Below, one piece after another: positions 1 through 7,475 of a stretch of DNA of 64,000 bases. The DNA is from Streptomyces sp. CB09001 (GTDB lineage: Bacteria > Actinomycetota > Actinomycetes > Streptomycetales > Streptomycetaceae): NCBI RefSeq assembly GCF_003369795.1, contig NZ_CP026730.1:5757001-5821000 (forward strand), read 5' to 3'. A model generated the notes under the pieces. That model ran no database searches and was not told the origin of the DNA. It worked only from the letters and a program-made list of their open reading frames with translations. Within the stretch, counting starts at the first letter, position 1. The number at the start of each line of letters is the position of its first letter. A program made the translations under genes and the position numbers.

Positions 1-342
1 GACGTCACCACGGTCGTCGTGACCTCCACGCTGACCGGCCTCGCGGCCGACTCCCGACTTGGCGCGGCCCGCGGCCGGGGCGCCCGGCGCCGTACCGCCG
101 CCGTCACGCTCATCGTCGCCGGGGCGGCGGCCGGCGCCCTGCTGTGCCAGGTGCACGAGGGCCTGGCGGTGGCGGCGGCGGCCTGCGTCGCGCTGGCCGT
201 GACGGCTCTCGGCGGCCGGGTGGCACCGGCCACGACCGGATCGCCCTCGACCGCTCCCTCCACCGCTCCCGCCACGGCTCCTTCGACCGCTTCCGCCACG
301 GCTCCTTCGACCGCTCCATCGACGGCCCTGCTGCGGCCATGA
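1..342 (+). CDS. DUF1275 (YoaK-like) membrane protein, 3' end only
   Basis: The frame is open from the first base, so this is the end of a gene that begins upstream. The visible 113 residues start DVTTVVVTSTLTGLAADS, which matches the conserved C-terminal region of DUF1275 (YoaK) integral membrane proteins. One hydrophobic helix (AAVTLIVAGAAAGALLC) and a second alanine-rich helix follow. The function of the family is unknown. The last 35 or so residues are a low-complexity tail of Ser/Thr-Ala-Pro units encoded by short DNA repeats, which is not a family feature and looks like recent repeat expansion. The stop overlaps an ATG in the next gene's frame (ATGA), so coupling to the MFS gene is possible. 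Confidence 0.75.
   Translation, partial: DVTTVVVTSTLTGLAADSRLGAARGRGARRRTAAVTLIVAGAAAGALLCQVHEGLAVAAAACVALAVTALGGRVAPATTGSPSTAPSTAPATAPSTASATAPSTAPSTALLRP
269..315 (+). repeat. 23-bp direct repeat, period 24, in the DUF1275 tail
   Basis: Two identical 23-bp copies begin at 269 and 293, inside a longer run (about 245-327) of imperfect copies. They encode the Ser/Thr-Ala-Pro tail of the DUF1275 protein. Such repeats often vary in copy number between strains. Confidence 0.7.
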
Positions 343-356
343 CGGAAAGGACGCTC

Positions 357-1754
357 ATGACCACAACCCTGGCCCCCTCGGTCCCCATCGGGAAGGCCGC
401 TGTCGGGGCCCTCGGAATACTGGCACTGTCCACCGGTGCCCTGGAGTCGGTGGTGTCACCGACGATCCCGCTCCTGGAACGCGAGCTGGACATGAGCCAG
501 GCCGAGGGAGCACTGCTCAGCATCGTCCTCCTCATCACCGGCGCGCTCATCACGCCGCTGGCGGGCAAGTTCGGCGACCGCTACGGCGGGAAGAAGATCC
601 TGATCCGCCTGATGGCGGTGGTCTCCCTCGGCGGCACGGTGTCCGCCCTGGCGCCGAACCTGCCCGTGCTGCTGGTCGGACAGGTGTTGCAGGGCGCGAT
701 GATCGGCGCGCTGCCCCTGTCGTTCATCGTGGTCCGCAAGCACCTCCCCGCCGGCGAGTCCAAGGTGGCCATCGGCGTGGTCAGCGGGCTCTTCGTCGGT
801 GGGTCGATGGTCGGCATGCTGTCGGCCGGTCCGGTGGCGGAACAGCTCTCCCGGCACTGGATGTTCGCGCTGCCGACGATCGCGGTCGTCGGGTCCACCC
901 TGCTCGTGAACAGGCTGATGCCGGCCGACCCGCCGGGCCGGTCGGACGGCGCCGGGATCGACTGGCCCGGCCTGCTGCTCCTGAGCGGCATGCTGGTCAC
1001 CCTCATGCTCGTCCTCGCGCTGGCGCCCGAAGCCGGCTCGGCGCCACTCGTACTCGTCGCCCTCGTCGTACTGCTGGCCGTCTTCGTCACCGGATGGGTG
1101 CGGGTCGAACGGCGAGCGGCCGCACCGATGATCGACCTGAACATGCTGGCACGGCCCGCGATATGGAAGGCGTGCGTGCTGACCTTCGTGATCTGCCTCG
1201 GCACCACGATGGCGGTCTATCTCGTCCCGCAGCTGCTCGACGAGCGCGGCGACGGCTACGGATTCCGGGCCAGCGCCACCGAGATCGGCTTCTACCTGCT
1301 GCCCGGCGCCATCGCCGCGACACTGGCCGGGCCGCTCGGCGGGATCGGGGACCGGCGCTTCGGCTCGCGCGCCGTGGTCAACACCGGCGTCGTCATGATG
1401 GCCGTCGGCCTGCTCGCCGTGGCGGCCGTCCACACCGAGATCTGGCACCTCGTCGTCGGCAAGGTGCTGATCGCGCTGGCCAACGGCCTGTGCGTCACAG
1501 CGATGATGACCAGCACCGCCACCGCCGTCGACCCGAAGGACACCGGCATCGCCACCAGCCTGATCCTGGTGAGCCGCGTGCTCGGCTCCGCGGTCGGCGG
1601 CCAGCTCGGCGGCGCTCTCCTCACCGCCGGAACCCCCTCAGGGTCGGAGGTCGCGGCCGAATCGGCCTACGTCACCGGCTTCGTCATCGCCGGCATCGTC
1701 GTGCTGTCGGCCCTGTTCGTCACCCGCACCATGAGCAAAGGAGTCAAAGCATGA
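357..1754 (+). CDS. MFS drug-efflux-type transporter
   Basis: A 465-residue major facilitator protein with about 12-14 hydrophobic helices. The loop GKFGDRYGGKKI after helix 2 is MFS motif A. The family exports small hydrophobic molecules using the proton gradient. I chose the ATG at 357 because GGAAAGG lies 7 bases upstream; an in-frame ATG at 339 overlaps the previous stop but has no clear ribosome site. The gene overlaps the next one by ATGA, so exporter and monooxygenase are almost certainly one operon. The substrate cannot be read from sequence; the pairing suggests both act on the same compound (inference). Confidence 0.9.
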   Translation: MTTTLAPSVPIGKAAVGALGILALSTGALESVVSPTIPLLERELDMSQAEGALLSIVLLITGALITPLAGKFGDRYGGKKILIRLMAVVSLGGTVSALAPNLPVLLVGQVLQGAMIGALPLSFIVVRKHLPAGESKVAIGVVSGLFVGGSMVGMLSAGPVAEQLSRHWMFALPTIAVVGSTLLVNRLMPADPPGRSDGAGIDWPGLLLLSGMLVTLMLVLALAPEAGSAPLVLVALVVLLAVFVTGWVRVERRAAAPMIDLNMLARPAIWKACVLTFVICLGTTMAVYLVPQLLDERGDGYGFRASATEIGFYLLPGAIAATLAGPLGGIGDRRFGSRAVVNTGVVMMAVGLLAVAAVHTEIWHLVVGKVLIALANGLCVTAMMTSTATAVDPKDTGIATSLILVSRVLGSAVGGQLGGALLTAGTPSGSEVAAESAYVTGFVIAGIVVLSALFVTRTMSKGVKA

Positions 1755-2944
1755 CCCGCACCGCACCGAGGCGCAGCGTCCTGATCTCCGGGGCCAGCAT
1801 CGCCGGTCCCGCCCTGGCCTTCTGGCTCAACCGCCACGGATACGAGGTCACCGTGGTGGAGAAGGCCGGGACCCTCCGCAGCGGCGGCTACCCCATCGAC
1901 GTACGCGGCACCGCGCTGGACGTGGTGGAGAGGATGGGAATCCTGCCGCAACTGCGCGACGCGCACATCGACCTGCGCCGGATCACCTTCCTCGACGGCG
2001 ACGGCGACGAGGTGACCTCGCTCCACCCGCACGCCGTCACCGGCGGGGTCACCGGACGGGACCTGGAGATACGCCGAGGCGACCTGACCGACGCGCTGTA
2101 CACGGCGGTCCGGGACGACGTGGAGTTCCTCTTCAACGACTCCATCGACACCCTCGACCAGTCCGGGCACGGAGTCGACGTCACCTTCCACGGCGGCGGC
2201 AGTCGTCGGTTCGACATGGTCTTCGGGGCGGACGGCATGCACTCGCGCACCCGCGAGATGCTGTTCGGCCCCGAGGAGCAGTTCCACCGCCATCTCGGCT
2301 ACTGCTTCGCCGTGTTCACCATGCCCAACACCCTCGGCCTCTCCCACGAGACGGTCATGTGGAACACCCCGGGCAGGGCCGCGGCCGTCTACGCCGTGGG
2401 CGACGACGAGGAGGTCCACGCCTTCCTCAACTTCGCCCAGCCGGACCCTCCCTACGAGGCCTTCGGCAACCCGAAGGCCCAACGGGCCCTGCTCGCCGAC
2501 GTCTTCGCCGACGCGGGCTGGGAGGTCCCCGGCATCCTGGGCGCCCTCCACGACGCGGACGACGTGTTCTTCGACGCGGTCGGCCAGATCCGGATGCCGC
2601 GCTGGACCGAGGGCAGGGTCGCGCTGCTGGGCGACGCCGCGTACGCGCCCTCGTTCCTCACCGGCCAGGGCACCAGCCTCGCCCTCGCCGGCGCCTACAT
2701 GCTCGCCGGGTCCCTCGCCGACCGGGACCACGCCGAGGGCTTCGCCGCCTACGAGCAGGCCACCCGTGACTTCGTGACCCTGAACCAGGACCTGGTCGGC
2801 GAGGGCGGCGCCACCCTCTTCCCGACCACCGCCCAGGCCCTGGAGCAGCGCAACGCCCGCCTGCGCGACCTCAGCGCCATGCCCGCCCCGCAGCCCCGGC
2901 CGGCCCATTCGGCCCTGGTCCTGCCGTCCTTCGGCGGCCGCTGA
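1751..2944 (+). CDS. FAD-dependent aromatic-ring monooxygenase (TetX/PHBH type)
   Basis: A 397-residue class A flavoprotein monooxygenase. The N-terminus has the Rossmann FAD site GASIAGPALA, followed by an acidic residue ending strand 2 (VTVVEKAG). The later GDAAYAPSFLTGQGTS motif contacts the FAD ribityl and phosphate. These enzymes use NAD(P)H and O2 to hydroxylate aromatic or enol substrates; some inactivate tetracyclines or rifamycins and others work in polyketide tailoring. The start ATG overlaps the stop of the MFS gene. No biosynthetic genes lie nearby, so self-protection against a foreign compound (oxidise and export) is a reasonable but unproven reading. Confidence 0.9.
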   Translation: MTRTAPRRSVLISGASIAGPALAFWLNRHGYEVTVVEKAGTLRSGGYPIDVRGTALDVVERMGILPQLRDAHIDLRRITFLDGDGDEVTSLHPHAVTGGVTGRDLEIRRGDLTDALYTAVRDDVEFLFNDSIDTLDQSGHGVDVTFHGGGSRRFDMVFGADGMHSRTREMLFGPEEQFHRHLGYCFAVFTMPNTLGLSHETVMWNTPGRAAAVYAVGDDEEVHAFLNFAQPDPPYEAFGNPKAQRALLADVFADAGWEVPGILGALHDADDVFFDAVGQIRMPRWTEGRVALLGDAAYAPSFLTGQGTSLALAGAYMLAGSLADRDHAEGFAAYEQATRDFVTLNQDLVGEGGATLFPTTAQALEQRNARLRDLSAMPAPQPRPAHSALVLPSFGGR

Positions 2945-2983
2945 CTCCGCTCGGTTTCACCAGCGCCGTTGCCCGAGCGGAAG

Positions 2984-3016
2984 GGCTCCGGTCACCCCAC
3001 CAGGGTGGCCGGAGCC
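2984..3016. terminator. Hairpin terminator between convergent genes
   Basis: GGCTCCGG (2984-2991) pairs with CCGGAGCC (3009-3016), extended inward by further pairing. It lies between the monooxygenase (+) and DUF397 (-) genes and overlaps the last codons of the latter. No T-run follows, which is usual in Streptomyces. Confidence 0.55.
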
Positions 3017-3207
3017 GCACCGACGAACCCGGCCCACGCCGCCCGCGACACGCGGACGACGGGACCGGCCACGGCTTTGGAGTCCCGGACGAGCACGGCC
3101 TGCGTGCCCGCGGCTATCTCGACGCAGTCGCCGCCCTCGGCTCCGCTGTAGCTGCTCTTGAACCAGATGAGGTCGGACACGACGGCCGAGGACTCAGCGG
3201 TGTTCAT
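2992..3207 (-). CDS. DUF397 small protein
   Basis: A 71-residue protein with the DUF397 signature WFKSSYSGAEGGDCVEIA and a central VLVRDSK. DUF397 proteins are abundant in Streptomyces, nearly always next to an XRE regulator with a DUF5753 tail. Some such pairs behave as toxin-antitoxin-like or developmental partners of the regulator. The start overlaps the stop of the XRE gene (ATGA), so the two proteins are made together. The biochemical role is unknown. Confidence 0.9.
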   Translation of the reverse strand: MNTAESSAVVSDLIWFKSSYSGAEGGDCVEIAAGTQAVLVRDSKAVAGPVVRVSRAAWAGFVGAAPATLVG

Positions 3208-4022
3208 AGCTCTCCCAGCAACCTCTCGATAAACCCCAGTGACTCTCGCGGAGTGAGAGCCTGTGATCGGATGATCCCATAACGGGCAGCGGCGAGCGCC
3301 GCCTGTTGTGGGTCCGTCTGCAGGCTGCTGGTCCCCTGGGCCTCCGTGTAGGCGAACTTCTTGCCATCCTCCCGGGTGACGACCGTGAACGGCCCGTCCA
3401 CGCCCGCGCTTTCCTCACACCCGAGCGGCATGATCTGAATCTCGACGTTGCGTCGCTGACCCGTGAGCAGCAGATGCTCGAGTTGGCCTCGCTGCACGGC
3501 TTTTCCGCCGAGCGGACGTCGCACCACCGACTCGTCCATCACGAAACTGAGCAGAGGCGCGGGCTGCCGATCGAAGACGCTCTGCCGGGCGAGCCGTGCC
3601 GCCACCCGCTGCTCGATCGTGTCCTGGTGGAGAGGCGGTCGTCGCATGGAGAGCACCGCTCGCATGTAATCCTCGGTCTGCAGCAAGCCCTTGACCACCA
3701 GAGTGTCGTACGCGAGCAACTCGATGGCCTCCTTCTCCAGCGTCGCCATCCCCTGGAAGAACACCGGATATTGCGCCCGCTCCACCTGTTCCTTCCACAC
3801 CGTCAGCAATCCGCCCGCGTCCAGGGCCTCGTCCGCCCGCTCGATGGTCCGGGGCGACGGGATCCGCCGTCCCTGCTCGTACGAGGCCACCGTGGCCGCC
3901 GAGTAGCCGATCCGTCGCCCGAACTCCTCGCGCTCCAGGCCCGCCCGGATCCGCAGCGTCTTCAACGTCTGGCCGAACGCGACGATCACCATCTGCCCGG
4001 AGGTGTCCGCACCCTCGCCCAT
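3204..4022 (-). CDS. XRE-family regulator with DUF5753 ligand domain
   Basis: A 272-residue protein. The N-terminal helix-turn-helix (about residues 12-65) includes RAGLEREEFGRRIGYSAATVASYEQGRRIPSP. The rest is the DUF5753 domain, beginning near the aromatic FFQGMATLEKEA and LLQTEDY motifs. I chose the ATG at 4022, preceded by GGGAGG at good spacing, over a longer start at 4067. It forms an operon with the DUF397 gene and sits back-to-back with an anti-sigma-like ATPase gene, a common Streptomyces trio. The target promoter is unknown; self-regulation in the 4023-4166 gap is likely. Confidence 0.9.
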   Translation of the reverse strand: MGEGADTSGQMVIVAFGQTLKTLRIRAGLEREEFGRRIGYSAATVASYEQGRRIPSPRTIERADEALDAGGLLTVWKEQVERAQYPVFFQGMATLEKEAIELLAYDTLVVKGLLQTEDYMRAVLSMRRPPLHQDTIEQRVAARLARQSVFDRQPAPLLSFVMDESVVRRPLGGKAVQRGQLEHLLLTGQRRNVEIQIMPLGCEESAGVDGPFTVVTREDGKKFAYTEAQGTSSLQTDPQQAALAAARYGIIRSQALTPRESLGFIERLLGEL

Positions 4023-4166
4023 CGCCACCGCCTCCCTGCCCCAACGCCGCTCCCGCGCGTTCGTCACGCCGCGCGGCTCGTACCCGTGTCACCACCGCGC
4101 GTACAGCGGGCCGCGTCGGTGCGTCACCACTGGTCACGCTACGCGACCGGCGTCACCGTTGGCGGC

Positions 4167-4664
4167 ATGACGAGCCAACCCGTCCTTGCCGAGGGTCACT
4201 TGAAGCGCACGTTCGAGATGCGCTTCACCTCCACCCCGCGCGGCGCCCGCCTCGCGCGCCGACTTGCGGCGCACCGACTCGACGCCTGGGGCATCCCGTA
4301 CGGCACCCGACCGCACGAGGAGACCGTGCTGGTGCTCGGCGAGCTGACCGCCAACGCCGTGCAGCACGGCCACGTCCCCGGCCGGGACTTCCATCTGCTC
4401 CTGCACGTGATCGCGCCCTCCGGCACCGTGCGGATCGAGGTCACCGACAGTCGTACCGAACGCACGCCGCCCGATCCGGAGGGCCTGCGTGCCCCCGGCG
4501 ACGAGGACACCTGTGGCCGGGGGCTGGTGCTGATCGCCGGGCTCGCCGAGCGCTGGGGCTGGTACCCGCGGTCCGGCGGACCGGGCAAGACGGTCTGGGC
4601 GGAGTGCGAGGTTCCTGAGAGTCCGGCCGCGTCGGCGGCGGCTATGCCCGTTTCCTCCGCATAG
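4167..4664 (+). CDS. Anti-sigma-factor-like ATP-binding protein (HATPase_c)
   Basis: A 165-residue stand-alone GHKL ATPase of the RsbW/SpoIIAB type. It shows the N box ELTANAVQHGHV, the G1 region VTDSRTERTPP and the G2-like stretch CGRGLVLIAGLAERWGW. Family members are serine kinases that bind sigma factors or anti-sigma antagonists. Streptomyces has dozens of orphans like this one. No sigma factor or STAS antagonist lies beside it; the divergent XRE/DUF397 pair is the only context. A weak ribosome site precedes the ATG at 4167. Confidence 0.85.
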   Translation: MTSQPVLAEGHLKRTFEMRFTSTPRGARLARRLAAHRLDAWGIPYGTRPHEETVLVLGELTANAVQHGHVPGRDFHLLLHVIAPSGTVRIEVTDSRTERTPPDPEGLRAPGDEDTCGRGLVLIAGLAERWGWYPRSGGPGKTVWAECEVPESPAASAAAMPVSSA

Positions 4665-4790
4665 AGGTCCGGGGCGGCACCCCGGGGCTCTCAGGAAGCT
4701 CCCAGGATCTCTCCGGGACCGGCCAGGCAGGGCTGTCAGCGTCGCGCTCAGATCTTGTGTGAGCCTCGACCTGACTTGGGAGCCCTTTCC

Positions 4791-5135
4791 GTGGCGACAT
4801 TCCTCTCCCGGCTCGGCCGGTTCTCCTTGCTCGGGCTCTGCGGCCGCCGGATCGGTCCCGCCCGCCCGCGTGGCAGCAGGCGGAGGACGGACCGCGCCGC
4901 GCGGCCGGCCATGGGCGTGCGCTGGGCCCGGTTCGTCGTCCGTATGACGCTCGTCCCCGCCGTGCTCGCCCTCCTGGGCCGGCGCACCTGGCGGCTGCCC
5001 CGGTGGCTGGACCGGCTCGTGCCCGACCTCGACATCGAGGGCGAGCGGCTGGGGCGGTCGCCGCACGGAGGCGGGGCCGAGGCGGGCGGTGGCGAACCCG
5101 TCGCCGCCGCCTCGGGCCATCTCCACGGCAACTGA
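4791..5135 (+). pseudogene. Collapsed MMPL transporter (both ends kept, middle lost)
   Basis: The GTG at 4791 has GGGAG 8 bases upstream. The first residues, VATFLSRLGRF, match the start of actinobacterial MMPL (RND-type) exporters. The C-terminal part, RMTLVPAVLALLGRRTWRLP followed by RWLDRLVPDLDIEGERL, matches their last transmembrane helix and tail. The 600 or more residues normally between them, including the two large periplasmic domains and most helices, are absent. The simplest reading is an internal in-frame deletion leaving a 114-residue remnant. The frame is still open, so a small membrane peptide may be made. It lies 34 bases upstream of the streptophobe gene and may simply provide its promoter region. 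Confidence 0.6.
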
Positions 5136-5169
5136 TCTCCCGCTTCCCACCGTGCACAGGAGCCTGCCC

Positions 5170-6666
5170 ATGTCCGCGTCGCCTCCCCACTCCTCCCCGC
5201 CCGCGTGGCGCCACGTCCTCGAAGGCGCCCTCGCCGTCGTGGCCGCCCTCGCCACCATGGCCGCCACCGCCTGGACGGCCCTGACACTCCTCGGCGCCGA
5301 CGGCGTCGCGCCGGTCTCCCGGCTGGTGCCGACGCTGGTGAGCCTGGCCGTCGGCGGCGGCGTCACCCTGGAATCGGCCGCCGAGTCCGGTGCCTCCGCG
5401 GGTGGGGGAGGGGGACTCGCCGGGCTGTTCGGCGGGGGTGGGGGCGGTCTCAGCGTCTCGATGACCGGCCGGGCGGCGCTGACGCCCCTGACCCTGACCT
5501 TCCTGGGTACGGCCGTTCTGGCGATGGCGTTCTTCCGGCCGCTGCGCCGCCGTGCGCGGCCCGTCCCGGCGATGCTGTGGGCGCGGAGCGCCGGCGCACT
5601 GGTGACCTCGGCGGTGGCCCTTCCGGTGTGCGCCGTCCTGGCGACGGGCACCGCCCGGCTGCCGGAGAGCGTGAAGGACCGGATGGGCGAACGCGCCGGT
5701 TCGGGTGGTGGGCCCGGCGGGCTGGGGGGATTCGGCGGCGGCGGTGGCGGCGGCCTTGTCTCCGGGCCGGCCTCGGTGAGCTTTCGGACCGACGTCGTCG
5801 CCACCGCCTTCCTCGGTGTCCTGGGAGTGGCCGCCGTCCTCGCGGTCGGCTGCCTCGCCGCGCGCCGGACGACGCTGCCTCGTCCCCTGGCCCTGAGCGG
5901 GCTCCGGATGAAGTGGAACGCCGTCCTGTCCACCCTGGCCGGGACCGCGGCCGTGCTGTGCTGCGCCGTCCTGGCCGTCGCCGTTCTCGCCGGTGCCGTT
6001 GCGCTGACCGGCCGGGGCCGGACCGCGGAGGTCGCCGGGGCGTTGCTGCTCGCCGGTCCCAACCTGATCGCCGCGGTGCTCACCGCCGGAACCGGCGCCT
6101 CCTGGGAGGCCGCGGTGCGGCGGGTGCAGCCCGAGGGCGGTGGGATGCTCGGCATGCTCGGCGGCGGCGCCGGGAAGCAGGACGGTACGGCGGACGGGGA
6201 CCGGTCGGTGGACCTCGGTCACTGGGCGGGCGCGGGTGTGCCGCTGTGGGTGATCGGACTGCTGCTCACGCTGCCTCTCCTCCTTGCCGCCGGATACGTC
6301 GCCGCCGCCCGCACCCCGGCCCGCACCCCGCGCCAGGACGCCGACTCCCTCCTGGACCGCCACGCGGACACCGCCCTGCGCATGGGCATCGCGGCCGGCG
6401 TCACGACGTTCGTGCTCCCGTTCCTCGCGCGCGGCTCGCTGCGGATCGGCATCGACCTCATGGGCCGGGAGATGGGGGGCCTCGGCGCCGGCCTCGACAC
6501 CAGCCCCCGGCTGTCCGCCGTCACCGCCTTCGTCGTGGCAGCCCTCGCCTCGTACGCCGGAAGCCGCCTGCACGGGCGACGGGCGCGGCGTCGTGAACGC
6601 CCGACGGGAACGGCCCGTGTCCCCGCACTCCGACGCCGCGCCGTCACGTCCGAATCGGCCTCCTGA
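5170..6666 (+). CDS. Streptophobe-family polytopic membrane protein
   Basis: A 498-residue Streptomyces-type membrane protein with roughly 10 hydrophobic helices. Two long loops are almost pure glycine: GGGGGLAGLFGGGGGGLS near residues 78-95 and a second near 180-200. A third GGGMLGMLGGGAG stretch lies further on. This pattern is typical of what databases call streptophobe family proteins, whose function is unknown. The ATG at 5170 has AGGAG upstream. It lies just before a two-component system on the same strand, which may control it or sense the same envelope signal (inference). Confidence 0.8.
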   Translation: MSASPPHSSPPAWRHVLEGALAVVAALATMAATAWTALTLLGADGVAPVSRLVPTLVSLAVGGGVTLESAAESGASAGGGGGLAGLFGGGGGGLSVSMTGRAALTPLTLTFLGTAVLAMAFFRPLRRRARPVPAMLWARSAGALVTSAVALPVCAVLATGTARLPESVKDRMGERAGSGGGPGGLGGFGGGGGGGLVSGPASVSFRTDVVATAFLGVLGVAAVLAVGCLAARRTTLPRPLALSGLRMKWNAVLSTLAGTAAVLCCAVLAVAVLAGAVALTGRGRTAEVAGALLLAGPNLIAAVLTAGTGASWEAAVRRVQPEGGGMLGMLGGGAGKQDGTADGDRSVDLGHWAGAGVPLWVIGLLLTLPLLLAAGYVAAARTPARTPRQDADSLLDRHADTALRMGIAAGVTTFVLPFLARGSLRIGIDLMGREMGGLGAGLDTSPRLSAVTAFVVAALASYAGSRLHGRRARRRERPTGTARVPALRRRAVTSESAS

Positions 6667-6725
6667 GGACCGTGTGATCTCCTGGTGAACCCCCGTTGAG
6701 ACACTCCGAGAAGGCGAACACGACC

Positions 6726-7475
6726 ATGGCGGTACCGGCTCCCCCCTCGCGCCCCCCGGGCCGTACGGACCACCTGCTCGTGGTGGACGACGAGCCCACC
6801 GTCCGGGAGCTGCTGCGCACCGCGCTGCGCTACGCCGGGTTCGACGTCGACGCCGCCGCCACCGGCCGGGAAGCCCTCGACCTGGCCGCACGGCGCACCC
6901 CGGACCTCGTCCTTCTCGACGTCATGCTCCCGGACATGGACGGGTTCGAGGTGATCCGCCGCCTGCGCGCCCAGCCCCGATCGCCGCAGCCAGGCCGGGG
7001 CGGCGACGTTCCGGTCCTCTTCGTCACCGCACGCGAGGACCGCCAGGACCGACTGAACGGACTGCGCCTCGGCGGGGACGACTACGTCACCAAGCCCTTC
7101 GACCTTGAGGAACTGATCGCCCGCATCCACGCCGTACTGCGCCGCACCCGGGGCGAGACGCCGGCCCGCCTCACCGTCGGCGACCTGTACCTCGAACCGG
7201 ACAGCCACCACGTCACCCGGGCCGGCCGGAGCGTGCGGCTGTCCCCGACCGAGTTCCGCCTGCTGCACTTCCTGGTCGCCAACGCCGGACGGACCATGAC
7301 CAAGAACCAGATCCTGGACAGCGTCTGGGAGTACGACTTCGGCGGCGACCCCAGCATCGTCGACACCTACATCAGCTATCTGCGCCGCAAGGTCGACACC
7401 GTCGAGGCCGGCCGACCCAGGCTCATCCACACCGTCCGCGGCGTCGGCTACGTCGTCCGCGAGCCCCGGTCGTGA
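6726..7475 (+). CDS. OmpR/PhoB-family response regulator
   Basis: A 249-residue regulator. The receiver domain has the acidic pair in VVDDEP (D21, D22), the phosphoacceptor D65 in LLDVMLPDMDG and the lysine in DDYVTKPFDLEEL. The C-terminal winged helix (from about residue 150) has SPTEFRLLHFLVANAGR and ends with YLRRKVD and HTVRGVGYVVR. It resembles TcrA/MprA-like actinobacterial regulators. I chose the ATG at 6726 over the GTG at 6696, which would add an unconserved extension. It overlaps the kinase gene by GTGA, so the two are translated together. Confidence 0.93.
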   Translation: MAVPAPPSRPPGRTDHLLVVDDEPTVRELLRTALRYAGFDVDAAATGREALDLAARRTPDLVLLDVMLPDMDGFEVIRRLRAQPRSPQPGRGGDVPVLFVTAREDRQDRLNGLRLGGDDYVTKPFDLEELIARIHAVLRRTRGETPARLTVGDLYLEPDSHHVTRAGRSVRLSPTEFRLLHFLVANAGRTMTKNQILDSVWEYDFGGDPSIVDTYISYLRRKVDTVEAGRPRLIHTVRGVGYVVREPRS

